Assembly (NCBI GenBank): GCA_949316495.1
Contig: OX439005.1
Coordinates: 21,775,704-21,839,703 of the forward strand
Direction of reading: 5' to 3'
Length of the DNA stretch: 64,000 nucleotides
Origin: Amphiduros pacificus
Lineage: Eukaryota > Annelida > Polychaeta > Phyllodocida > Hesionidae
The notes under the pieces were generated by a model. It had not been told where the DNA came from. It saw only the letters and a list, made by a program, of their open reading frames with translations, and did not search any database. The stretch's first letter is position 1, and every line of letters starts with the position of its first letter. Shown here one piece after another: positions 35,327 to 48,200 of the stretch. The translations under genes were made by a program, and so were the position numbers.

Positions 35327-36463
35327 ATGTTCATCTCTGCATTGGTAATAGTTGGCCTGGCTTTGGTGACAGGCAAACCACAGTACAGTAAGTGTTATTA
35401 TAAAATATGCTTAAAAACAATTATATATTAAGATTAAATGTATCCAACAATTATTAAAGTAAAGTTTTGGAGGAAACGTAGGTATTTTTTTTATAAAGAA
35501 TTTAAATATTTTGTTCAAATAGTTCTCGTTATACAGTTAACTTGCTTCTTATCTTGAAAATGAATATATTTAAAACAGAGCTTTGCTGATCACTGCTTTT
35601 TTGTAATATCTTTGAACATTATCTGGAAATTGATGCATAAATGATCATTTAAATCCTTTCCTAGAGCAGATGTCAAAATGCATGTCATAATCAAAATGCA
35701 TATCATATTTGAATTTATCTCCAACTTGTTTCCTCGATCCTCATTGGCACCCTCCCTGATCACCGATTTGATTTTGTAAAAAAAATCATAACAAATGGAA
35801 AAGAATATTAGCCTCATGAAAAATGGACAGTATTGATCCCCTGAAAATACTAGTACATCTTGCCTGCTTTTAGCTAAAACCAAATCTAGTAGTTTCAGAG
35901 GAGAAGATCAAAGTTGACGGACAGAAAATCCCCCCATCATTGTAGAAGCATATGAACCTTGGTTTTTACATTTGTTTTTAATTCTGAATTCTCATTGCTT
36001 GAGTTGGCCATGCTGACACCTGGTGTGTTAAAAGCTGTTATGAATGGTGGAACCTTTTTTTAATAGACACACACCATTGGCAATTGGAGTAATTCTTTAA
36101 AAATCAGTAAAACACAAGAGGTTTGATTAATGAACATGAAAGTTCCCCATTACTTTATCAAATACAGACAAGAAGGATGCGGAAGGCTGTCAATACCTTG
36201 GTGATAGATACACAGAAGTGGTAGGAGACAAAGCAGTGATTTCTAACTACCAGTGGAGGAACTGGTACTTCTTCGGCTGTGAGGATGACTGTGACTATGA
36301 GTGTTTCCAGAAGGACCACGCCTGGTGTCAAGCTTACAGTGTCCGCTATCGCCTTGGAAGCCTTGGCTGCCAGTGTTATCTCTTCGATCATCACATCTCT
36401 GCTGAATCGTTTAAAGCTGACACAAAGGGCATCAGCAAAAATATTTATTTTTGTCTCGACTGA
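35327..36463 (+). CDS. Small secreted eight-cysteine protein (paralogue)
   Basis: Two exons, 35327-35387 and 36168-36463, phase 1, give 118 residues. The first encodes a signal peptide (MFISALVIVGLALVTG). The second encodes the same domain as the Kunitz gene's last exon: WYFFGCEDDCDYECF, DHAWCQAYSVRYRLG and LGCQCYLFDHHISA are near-identical, and all eight cysteines are conserved (four likely disulphides). The gene keeps exon phase and order with the Kunitz gene, so the pair arose by tandem duplication with loss or gain of the Kunitz exons. I do not recognise the domain family. Secretion and disulphide content fit an extracellular role in mucus, shell, venom or defence, which the sequence alone cannot choose between. 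Confidence 0.85.
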
Positions 36464-36517
36464 ATATGTGTAACAGAAGTATTGCCTCTATCAAATTGAA
36501 TATAAAAAACAATAAGA

Positions 36518-36523
36518 ATTAAA
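36518..36523 (+). terminator. Candidate poly(A) signal ATTAAA
   Basis: A common variant hexamer 55 bases after the stop codon. Confidence 0.35.
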
Positions 36524-36529
36524 ATACCA

Positions 36530-38540
36530 TTCCACATCTCATTGAAATATTCATACTTGTGTTTTATTTATTTTTCTTCAAGTAAATTTTGGAAAGAGCA
36601 TTTTCTGATGACACTGTTTATATTGGATTTGTGCAATGATAATTGAATCGTAAAAAAATATCAGTAATGAGTTACACTTGTAAAACCATTGAAAATATAT
36701 CGGTATGTACGAAACAACATTTTAAGGAAATAACAAATATTTGTGAAATTTCAATAAAGTTACCTTAATATATCATGAAATTCAAATTCAATCAAGTGAA
36801 ATAAAACTTCTCTGTGTTTGTATCAGGACACAAGAGATAAAATTTTACATAGAATGATTTAGATTGTTCTCTTCTCATCTCAAGATTCAAATACTCATAC
36901 CTGCTCTGGATAAAGGAGTGAAGCCCTGCATGAGTGTTTTTAATTTCATGTCGCTTTCAACCTTTTTCAGTTATATCATCTGCCTGTAAGGAAAGCCCCT
37001 TGAACTCTTTGAGTTGCTATTTCAAATTCAATATGGCAGCCACTCAGTCACCACCACTTTCCCTTTTTGAAAGTCTCAAACTGAAGCTATATTGAGATTA
37101 CAATAATAAGACACTGAACGTTCCAGGTGTCTAATATTTCAGTACCGAAGTGGAGCCACAGTATTGCATACCTAACCTCGCCTATGAATAGTTAAGAACT
37201 TGGCCCAGCAGTTTTAGAATAGATCACAGTTGACGGGCAAACAAAATTTCCCCCTAACTGCAGGAGCTATGAAAAAAAGGAACTTGTATGGTTTTTTAGA
37301 TTATCTATCATATTTTTATTTTTTTTAATAATTAGGTGAATTTACATTTTGCATGAGACACAAACATGACACTTGTTAGAAAAGTCAAGATAAAATGTTC
37401 AGATTATAATTAATCTGATAATATAATACATATGCTATGTACCAAATTAAGGCACTAGTCTATATGGATGTATCTAACTGTCATAATACTCATTCTGGCT
37501 TTAAAGACCTGCACACTTTAATTCAATTTGTTTTTATCTCATAACAATAACTCTAAATGCCACTTGATTTACTCTATGTTCAGAAGAGTCTGAGTTTGGC
37601 TTTGGAATTCTTATATTGATCGCACGTTTTCTTTAAAAGTGATGAGTGCAATTGGAAGCTAATGCATATTCTTAATTAGAAAATATATAGTAGCAGATAA
37701 AGGCCATCACTCTTCATCAATACAACTACCGGTAATCAGTCTACCTCTGTTATTACATCTATATATGACAATTCTCACATTACAGACAAGGATACAGTAA
37801 TGCTGAAGGGTACACAATGATACAAATCTCTGAATCTTTCAAGTTAAATCTGCCTTAAACTTATATTTACAAATGGCAAGATTCTTGAGCTTTTATCACA
37901 GATAAAGAAACATGTAATGTTAACAGTACAAGTTGTCAAGATATTAGTTCCACTCAATCATTGCTGAAATTAAAATAAAGTTAAAATATGACAGAATTTT
38001 CCATCATATTATCTTTGATAAAATAATATTTGTGAATCAATTTATTATCAATATCACAGATACATGCACATGGCACCATTATAAATTTTAAATAAAACAA
38101 TTTGCCACAAAACATTTTGATACACAGTTGTGCCTTTATGCATCATATTACATAACATTTTATTTTGAACCATTTTGAGTTGTTTATAATTGCTAAAATG
38201 ACCTACATGTACCTGTATGATAATTACAAGTCATTTCTGACGTTTACTTTATCAGAGTCATGTGACCAAACATTGTATGGATCAATTTTAGTGTACTTAG
38301 ACGAATTCAATGAAGCATTACATTTGATGAGAATATGTTTTGAATTTACTCTGATATTATTTTTGCAAAACAGTAAATTGTAATATCACAGTTTCTTTGT
38401 TTCTGCCAAGTATGTCTTTAAATGTCCTCTAATCTCATTAAGCTCTACCAGCACACAAACATATTAACTATCTAATTAAAAGAACATAGACATATGTCAA
38501 CTGAGGTTTTGTTCTTTTGTGTCATTTTTGTGTCAAAGGA
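36530..38540. other. Intergenic, nothing recognised
   Basis: AT-rich stretch between the converging small secreted gene and RGS22. No exon or repeat supported; a TTTGA microsatellite follows at 38546-38570, and minus-strand AATAAA hexamers at 38587-38596 could end the RGS22 transcript. Confidence 0.45.
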
Positions 38541-38944
38541 GATTTGATTTGATTTGATTTGATTTGATATGTTGGAAAGATTTTACTTTATTTATTTTGA
38601 TTTGTCATGTTGGCCACTCCACTTGTATCTCCTGGGCACTCAGACCCTACACAGTATACCAAAATGATGAATTATCATTGTCGAAACTAAGACAGCATGT
38701 TTCATTGAATTCAAATAAATAAATGACCATAACTTATTGGGAACATCTGAAAGGCCATGGCCACATGTCAGCAAATTTTGAAATGAATTTACCTCCAGTA
38801 ATAAATAAACCCTTATTATTACCATGGTCCTCAAAGCTTATGGCTGGATGACCACATTAAAAAAAATATTCCTTTGCATTGTTGAGAGTATAAGAAATGA
38901 GATTTCCTGTTTTCTGAGAATTGTTTAGTTACTTGTTGCTGTTG

Positions 38945-39216
38945 AGTTGTGCTTAACATGCAATGGTGCTACTGCTGAGTTATGCCTTGCTGGCTATGAT
39001 GCTGTTGTTGAGTTATGCCTTGCTGGCTATAATGCTGTTGCTGAGTTTTGCCTTGCTGGATATGGTGCTACTGCTGAGTTATGCCTTGCTGACTATGGTG
39101 CTGTTGTTGTTGAGTTATGCCTTGCTGACTATGGTGCTGTTGTTGTTGAGTTATGCCTTGCTGACTATGGTGCTGTTGCTGAGTTATGCCTTGCTGACTA
39201 TGCTGTTGTTGTTGAG
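38945..39216 (-). repeat. 33-36-bp array of the RGS22 C-terminus and stop codon
   Basis: About eight tandem units. On the minus strand each reads the last codons of RGS22 and its stop, NNSTIVSKA then TAA, joined to CTCAACAACA. The genuine copy is contiguous with the upstream coding exon and stops at 39217-39219; the others fill the start of the 3' UTR. Confidence 0.88.
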
Positions 39217-42200
39217 TTATGCCTTGCTGACTATGGTGCTGTTGTTTGATGGTGCATCGCTGATGATGCTGGATGGGACACTCAATATAGATCCTCGTCG
39301 CATGGATGCCTTGCGCCCCATGTTTGTTGCTGCCGTCAGCCCCACCTCCTCCATGTCCCCCTCAAAGTCTCCTGTGACAGGGTGGCCTTCCTGTTACACA
39401 ACAAAGTCAAATCTAACCATTAGTTCTCTCTTTTTTATTCTGGTTTTAATAAGCAATAACATTATATCTGGTTGGTAAATCAAGACAATAATACTCATGT
39501 GCCATATCAAAATAAGAACAACACACATATTTTTTTGGTTTTTCTTATCTCTGGAATAATGATCTTTTAGAAAATTAATTTGCTTGGTTAATAAAATTAT
39601 CACACCTGTATCTTGCTATATCCAACTTAATATATCTCATTTGGCCTAAATACATTGTTATGCTATAATTAACTTTGAACAGATGTTCACCTATAGTGAA
39701 GCAATGACATTATCATAATAATGATTATAAAATATTTGTATAGTGCCATTTCAAACTATGTCTGTTTGTGGCTTTCATACCAAAGGCATGTCTTGTATTT
39801 TCATGGAAATCAATGTGCAGTGACATTGGCAAATATCAGTTCCCACCTTGTTCCAATGTGTGTTCTGGAAAAATCTTGTGCATGCTCAATATTAAGTACC
39901 AGTAATTTCTTACCAGTGAGTGCTAAACATCAATTTGATCATGCATGAACGTGACACAATAAGGTCATGCAGCCTTCATGCGACCAAAGTGTGCTTCAGA
40001 GAAGGCCTGCATGACAAAACAACCTTATTTGGTCACGTCCTTGGATGTCCAAAACGATGTCTGGCTCAAACTTCATTCATTAGCTATATATTCTATAATC
40101 ACTTGATTGACAGGCATTCAATACAGCTGCCCATGTTATTGCAATCTGGATGTATATAATGAATTATTCAAAAATTCACAGGGACTTACAGGAGTTAGTT
40201 TTAGCACTTTCTTGTGATTGAGGAGGATTGGCCTCCGTGTTCAAAGCAGGCGCTCCAACTGTGCTATCTTGCAGTTCAAGACTCGCCGCCTGGAACATTT
40301 CCTGCATATCTTACTCAAACCTGTTGTCAGTAGAATCTCTGACAAATCCCAAAGCAAATGCTGGAAAGCTTTTGTTATCAGTGACATCAGGTAAGCCTGT
40401 TTTGTGCTGCACTTCAAAATCAACACTTGCATATTGTTTCTTGAGAAAACTCACCATCAGAACAACAATGTGTTTGAAAGTGCATCTCTGGTGTGTGGAG
40501 TAAGCTACTCATGTTTAGTTTATCACATTTAACTGTTAAACATGACACTAGCAGGCAATGCAAAATGTCTGAGTTTGTGTACTTATTTATGAGTAGAAAA
40601 AGCTGTGTTGGCAAAAATTAATCAAAACAAAACTCCAAAATTGAATCCTAACTTCAGTTAAAACGTCATGCGGAAAAAATTAACAATAAGTACCAAAGTG
40701 AATATGATATGCAGTTTCCACTTAGGCTTGAGTTAAAAAGGCAAAATATTAAACATGCATTAAAGATGCTGACAATTAAACATTAGAAATATATTGCGTG
40801 AAAAGTGTATGAAAAATGTGGATGCTCTAAGAAAAGCTCATGTTTTTTTCAGATGTATTTGCATCTTGAAAAGTGTAAAATTGGAAAGAAATGCATGTAT
40901 GCTGACCTTTGTCAAATAAATACAAGAAATGTTTTTTTTTCTGTAATATTTATATGTAAGCTAAGTAATTAGCAGTGTACGTGTATATTTTCCACTGAGT
41001 TTTGGGAAAATAAATATTGTGAAGTAATCACTCCGGGTATACAACAATGGCCAAAAACTATAATTCCCATGATTTTTCACATAAGAGAAGGTGATTTTAG
41101 GTGGGTGATTGCCAATATACTTATTTAAATGTGCTAATTTGGCTGATTTTTCTTAAGCATTATGTGTATACTATGCCATGCAAAATAATACAGTAATTGC
41201 ATTAATGATTAACCTCAAGATGCAACTTAAGTAAACAATCAACGATCCTCAATCATTCCTAATAATCTATAATTTGACTCATTTAAATGGGACAAGAACA
41301 AAAATACCAGAGGAACATTTAAGCCACGGATACTAAATCATCTCAGCCCTTCATTTCTGAATACCAACCATGTGATCAATGGCAAGCAATGTTTGGTAGG
41401 ATTCCCTGTTTATAATTCCAACATGCCATGGTAAGATTCCCTGTTTATAATTCCAACATGCCATGGTAAGATTCCCTGTTTATAATTCCAACATGCCATG
41501 GTAGGATTCCCTGTTTATAATTCCAACATGCCATGGTAGGATTCCCTGTTTATAATTCCAACATGCCATGGTAGGATTCCCTATTTATAATTCCAACATG
41601 CCATGGTAGGATTCCCTGTTTATAATTCCAACATGCCATGTTGTGAATGCATAATTATTCCTATGTGACAGGAAGGTCTTGGAATCATAAATGGTGTATT
41701 TGAAAATGTCTGAACTTGCACTGAGCAGGTTTTTGCTTCACATACTTACCTCATCAACAGTGCACAACTAAACATGACATAATACACACTTTGTTCAAAT
41801 CAATATTAACATGTGCATCATAATTCTTCTTTTCAAGCTACAATAGATACCTTCTTTTTTGGGGTAAACATATCTTATCTAACAGAGAAGGACCTACTAG
41901 ATTCTAAAATCAAGAGTATTGAAGGTGTTAAAGTTTTCTGGTCAAGAAATCACAATTCAAGTGATTCTTATTAGGATCACAGCAAAGATCAGTTAGAATG
42001 TTGATGGACATTAAATCGATGTGGCTGTCATTTTGTTTTTGTGATTTGCAAAAGATTGTTATTGAAGGGTTAATCTGTGTCAATAATCACATGTGCACAT
42101 TCATACTTTATTTAGCTACAAACTAGTAATTTGATATAAAATATAGCATATTTTTTACTTTTAAGAGTGATTCACTTGACTATTTTAGTTTATTTTGAAG

Positions 42201-45200
42201 TAATTATTCATGTTTAAATGCCAGTAAATTATGTGAAATGAATTGGAATAACAAATTAGTTTTGAAAAATTTATCAGGCAATTCGCACGAAATTTAAATG
42301 TTGTGAGAAAATCAAGTTGTTTCAATCTATAATCATAAAATAAGGTTTTAAGAACTATTTACTATGTAAAACTGTTAAAGGAAATTAACTGATTTATTCA
42401 AAGGAACTTTTCATTCTGTCATCAAGGATATGAGAAAATATGCCATCACAGTTAGGCCCAGGATGTTGGATGCAATTAATAAACCTGACCATACAAAGCT
42501 GGTTTGTTTTCTGTCATGATTGACAAATGTTATAACTATCTATGAAGTTTATGATTGATTTTGAAAATTCAGTAATCATTATTTCAATGCATATATTTTA
42601 AAACTGAAAAGTTTAGATATATATCAATTTATTATCCTTGAGTGAGAATTGACTTTCCTCGAATATTTATTTAGACTAAAGACATTAATGTGTCCTATAG
42701 TTTGGAATACAAACCATATCCATATCCTATAAAAAATAACACCAACATCAAAATAAAGAAACTTAACATAAATCTTGTGCAAGAATAGGACTATGTTCAA
42801 AGGCTTTAGAATCAACATGACTATTGTGCATATCATTCAACAGAAATTTTACTTTTAAAGAAAATGCAAATTAGAATCATATTTACGTAAAACAGTTTTT
42901 AAAAAAAGGTATGCCTATCTAATCATTCAAGGCCAAACAATCATAAAGTGACCATGGGAACTGCATTTAAAAAAATCTCTGACAAACAGTCTTTATTTGG
43001 GTCATCTATAACTTGTGTAGAGGTAAAAATGGTCATGTGATTTTCCTGGTTGATTCCATTTAATCACATTTATGTATGGCCACATAGATGTCTGAGTATA
43101 GTCTGTATCAATTTTATGCAAACGTGAACAGATTCCTTATTTTTCCAATGCAGATACATGTGCTTCACATTTTAATTTAAATATTGATGCACATTTGAAA
43201 GGTTTATCACAAAAATATCCTCATTTATAAACCAAATGGTATAATAATATTAATATTAATATGATAGAAAAATCACTGACCCGCCATTTGACACCATCCA
43301 TCAGTGTGAAGGTCAAGGCCGCCACTGTTGACCCCTTTGGCAAGGAAGGCAAAATGGCTGTCCTTGCTGATGGAGGCTTCCAATGTTGTATTTCTTCTAG
43401 TCGCCTCAGCCGATCCCGCTGGAGACGAGTGACTGAAAACATTAATACAAACTGAGTACACATTCACAGTATGCACTTGATTGCAAAATAAATAAGTTTA
43501 TGATTTTGTGGGTCCCATATCCTGGAAAATTTACAATAAGAATCAGCTAGATTGGACTGGACAAGGTGATTTTGTTTTCATTAGTTTATATTATGATCTT
43601 TTCAGCACTGTTTAGGCTATATCAGGTCAGCTAGAAGCATGACAATGGGAGTCAATGCCCCACTGTTTTCAAAGCGTGACTAAGAATCACCCCAGTAGCA
43701 GATATCCACTTTTCTCCATTGTGAATGCAACATGACTGAAGTTCTGGACAAGATAATTAAAATAACCTGCTGCTGTTCCAAGCATTTTTGGCAAAATTTG
43801 AGGGTTTCAAACAAAACTATATAATACAATCTTCGCATCACAAAAAAACTATTCAATAATCATTGGTGTCTGTCACCTGCCGCACAAACTAAGTTGTACC
43901 TGTTTAAACGACCAAGTCAAACCCTTTGAAATGAGAGCTCCTTGATTGTCCTACTATAGATTGTCTAATTCATCAAAGACGTTCTCTACAGATGTTTTTA
44001 CTTTCTTGCAAATTGTATATGACCAAATTTGATCAAAATTGCTCAATTCCATAGGGTGTTAATTTGTATGTATGCTAATTGCAAATAAAGATCTTTTTTT
44101 AAAGATTATGATACTATGATCATATAATTGAATAACAATTTTTAAATGTAGTCAAAATAATATTTCTAAACCTTAAATTCACAATATGCATTTCTTTAAT
44201 TCAGAAGCATATGGCCGTATTGCAGCAGCAATAATGGTGGCATTTTTCAGGTAATCACACCTGAATGTACATGTATACCTGTCAACATTTGGAGTGGCTC
44301 AAAATGATATAATGCCTCAAATTCAGTTCATTTGTTATACAAAATTTAGGAGGTTGCCAGATTAACAAACAATGAGAGAGCAACATAAGACATTTACATA
44401 AGTATAATTCAAACCAAAACAACTGATGTCACATCATGTAAAATGTGCAATCTATGCAATCACTCAACATTGTGCCATACATACATAACTCACTCTATTC
44501 TATTCACATCTGTGATATTCATGAATAAAAATAAGATTAGTAGCAGAGAAGTAGTTAATACACTTGTTTGTCGTAAATATATACTGTTCCATTTCAAACA
44601 TTGAAGCAAATACAAGACTGACAAAAATCAAACATTTGGAGGAAAGACAAGATTGACATCAAAGCAATCTTCTGTGCATGAATAAGGTTCACAAAACTTT
44701 TCTGAGTGTATTGCAGTTACCCTTATCCCCATCTGCAGTTGTTTTCCCATTTCCTTTTTTCTCTAAATTTCCTGTACGAAATATTGAGAGTGTTAATAAT
44801 AATAACGATTCATGACCTTAAAAAACTACAATCATAGAATCTAATACTAACTTCAGACTTAGATAATTATTTCTCTGAAAAAATCTGGTTTCCAACCAAA
44901 ATAGAACATCTGTGTTTATGCACATACGTGGTTTTTTTGTTTCATCTTGAGGTGGTTCGTACTTCTTCACAAAGCCTGCCCAGAATGGCAATAGTTCCTT
45001 GAACACCTGGTACTGAGCGTCATCAAAGACAGTGGCATTGACATCCTTGCCGGCCACGTAGCGCTGAGCTTGACGCAGAGTGCGCTGCTGCAGGTCTGAA
45101 GATATGTCAATCTGCAATCAGAAATCATCATATCCTCTGTAAGTGTTCATCTCATTTACATGAATTGATTTTTGGTAGGCATAAAATCTTTACATGGAAT

Positions 45201-48200
45201 TTGGCACTTTAATTGAATGTGGCCATGATGGACTGATCCTTTATCTTACCTGTAAGGCAGGTGATGTGGCCGACTCCAGGTAGCAGTCCAGGATGGACTG
45301 AGGCTTTATCTTACCTGTAAGGCGGGTGGTGTGGCCATGATGGACTGAGGCTTTATCTTACCTGTAAGGCGGGTGGCGTGGCCGACTCCAGGTAGCAGTC
45401 CATGATGGACTGAGCCTTTATATCTTACCTGTAAGGCGGGTGGTGTGGCCGACTCCAGGTAGCAGTCCATGATGGACTGAGCCTTTATCTTACCTGTAAG
45501 GCGGGTGGTGTGGCTGACTCCAGGTAGCAGTCCATGATGGACTGAGGCTTTATATCTTACCTGTAAGGCGGGTGATGTGGCCATGATGGACTGAGCCTTT
45601 ATATCTTACCTGTAAGGCGGGTGGTGTTGCCGACTCCAGTAGCAGTCCATGATAGACTCAGCCTTTATCTTACCTGTAAGGCAGGTGATGTGGCCATGAT
45701 GGACTGAGCCTTTATATCTTACCTGTAAGGCGGGTGGTGTGGCCGACTCCAGGTAGCAGTCCATGATGGACTGAGCCTTTATCTTACCTGTAAGGCGGGT
45801 GATGTGGCCATGATGGACTGAGCCTTTATATCTTACCTGTAAGGCGGGTGGTGTTGCCGACTCCAGGTAGCAGTCCATGATGGACTGAGCCTTTATATTA
45901 CCTGTAAGGCAGGTGATGTGGCCATGATGGACTGAGCCTTTATCTTAGCTGTAAGGCGGGTGGTGTGGCTGACTCCAGGTAGCAGTCCATGATGGACTGA
46001 GCCTTTATCTTACCTGTAAGGCGGGTGATGTGGCCATGATGGACTGAGCCTTTATATCTTACCTGTAAGGCGGGTGGTGTGGCTGACTCCAGGTAGCAGT
46101 CCATGATGGACTGAGCCTTTATCTTACCTGTAAGGCGGGTGGTGTGGCTGACTCCAGGTAGCAGTCCATGATGGACTGAGCCTTTACCTTACCTGTAAGG
46201 CGGGTAGTGTGGGCATGATGGACCGAGCCTTTATCTTACCTGTAAGGTGGGTGATGTGGCCATGATGGACTGAGCCTTTATCTTAGCTGTAAGGCGGGTG
46301 GTGTGGCTGACTCCAGGTAGCAGTCCATGATGGACTGAGCCTTTATCTTACCTGTAAGGCGGGTGATGTGGCCATGATGGACTGAGCCTTTATATCTTAC
46401 CTGTAAGGCGGGTGGTGTTGCCGACTCCAGGTAGCAGTCCATGATAGACTCAGCCTTTATCTTACCTGTAAGGCAGGTGATGTGGCCATGATGGACTGAG
46501 CCTTTATATCTTACCTGTAAGGCGGGTGGTGTGGCCGACTCCAGGTAGCAGTCCATGATGGACTGAGCCTTTATCTTAGCTGTAAGGCGGGTGGTGTGGC
46601 TGACTCCAGGTAGCAGTCCATGATGGACTGAGCCTTTATCTTACCTGTAAGGCGGGTGATGTGGCCATGATGGACTGAGCCTTTATATCTTACCTGTAAG
46701 GCGGGTGGTGTTGCCGACTCCAGGTAGCAGTCCATGATAGACTGAGCCTTTATCTTACCTGTAAGGCAGGTGATGTGGCCATGATGGACTGAGCCTTTAT
46801 CTTAGCTGTAAGGCGGGTGGTGTGGCTGACTCCAGGTAGCAGTCCATGATGGACTGAGCCTTTATCTTACCTGTAAGGCGGGTGATGTGGCCATGATGGA
46901 CTGAGCCTTTATCTTACCTGTAAGGCGGGTGGTGTGGCTGACTCCAGGTAGCAGCCCATGATGGATTGAGCCTTTATCTTACCTGTAAGGCTGGTGGTGT
47001 GGCCGACTCCAAGTAGCAGTCCATGCTGGACTGAGCCTTTATCTTACCTGTAAGGTGGGTGGTGTGGCCATGATGGACTGAGCCTTTATCTTACCTGTAA
47101 GGCAGGTGGTTTGGCTGACTCCAGGTAGCAGTCCATGATGGATTGAACCTTTATCTTAGCTGTAAGGCGGGTGGTGTGACCAACTCCAGGTAGCAGTCCA
47201 TGATGGACTGAGCCTTTATATCTTACCTGTAAGGCGGGTGGTGTGGCCGACTCCAGGTAGCAGTCCATGATGGACTGAGCCTTTATATCTTACCTGTAAG
47301 GCGGGTGGTGTGGCCGACTCCAGGTAGCAGTCCATGATGGACTGAGCCTTTATCTTAGCTGTAAGGCGGGTGGTGTGACCGACTCCAGGTAGCAGTCCAT
47401 GATGGACTGAGCCTTTATATCTTAGCTGTAAGGCCGGTGATGTGGCCATGATGGACTGAGCCTTTATATCTTAGCTGTAAGGCGGGTGGTGTGGCTGACT
47501 CCAGGTAGCAGTCCATGATGGACTGAGGCTTTATCTTACCTGTAAGGCGGGTGGTGTGGCCATGATGGACTGAGGCTTTATCTTACCTGTAAGGCGGGTG
47601 GCGTGGCCGACTCCAGGTAACAGTCCATGATGGACTGAGCCTTTATCTTACCTGTAAGGCGGGTTGCGTGGCCGACTCCAGGTAACAGTCCATGATGGAC
47701 TGAGCCTTTATCTTAGCTGTAAGGCGGGTGGTGTGACCGACTCCAGGTAGCAGTCCATGATGGACTGAGCCTTTATATCTTACCTGTAAGGCGGGTGGTG
47801 TGGCCGACTCCAGGTAGCAGTCCATGATGGACTGAGCCTTTATCTTAGCTGTAAGGCGGGTGGTGTGACCGACTCCAGGTAGCAGTCCATGATGGACTGA
47901 GCCTTTATATCTTACCTGTAAGGCGGGTGGTGTGGCCGACTCCAGGTAGCAGTCCATGATGGACTGAGCCTTTATCTTAGCTGTAAGGCGGGTGGTGTGG
48001 CTGACTCCAGGTAGCAGTCCATGATGGACTGAGCCTTTATCTTACCTGTAAGGCGGGTGGTGTGGCTGACTCCAGGTAGCAGCCCATGATGGATTGAGCC
48101 TTTATCTTACCTGTAAGGCTGGTGGTGTGGCCGACTCCAAGTAGCAGTCCATGCTGGACTGAGCCTTTATCTTACCTGTAAGGCAGGTGGTGTGGCTGAC

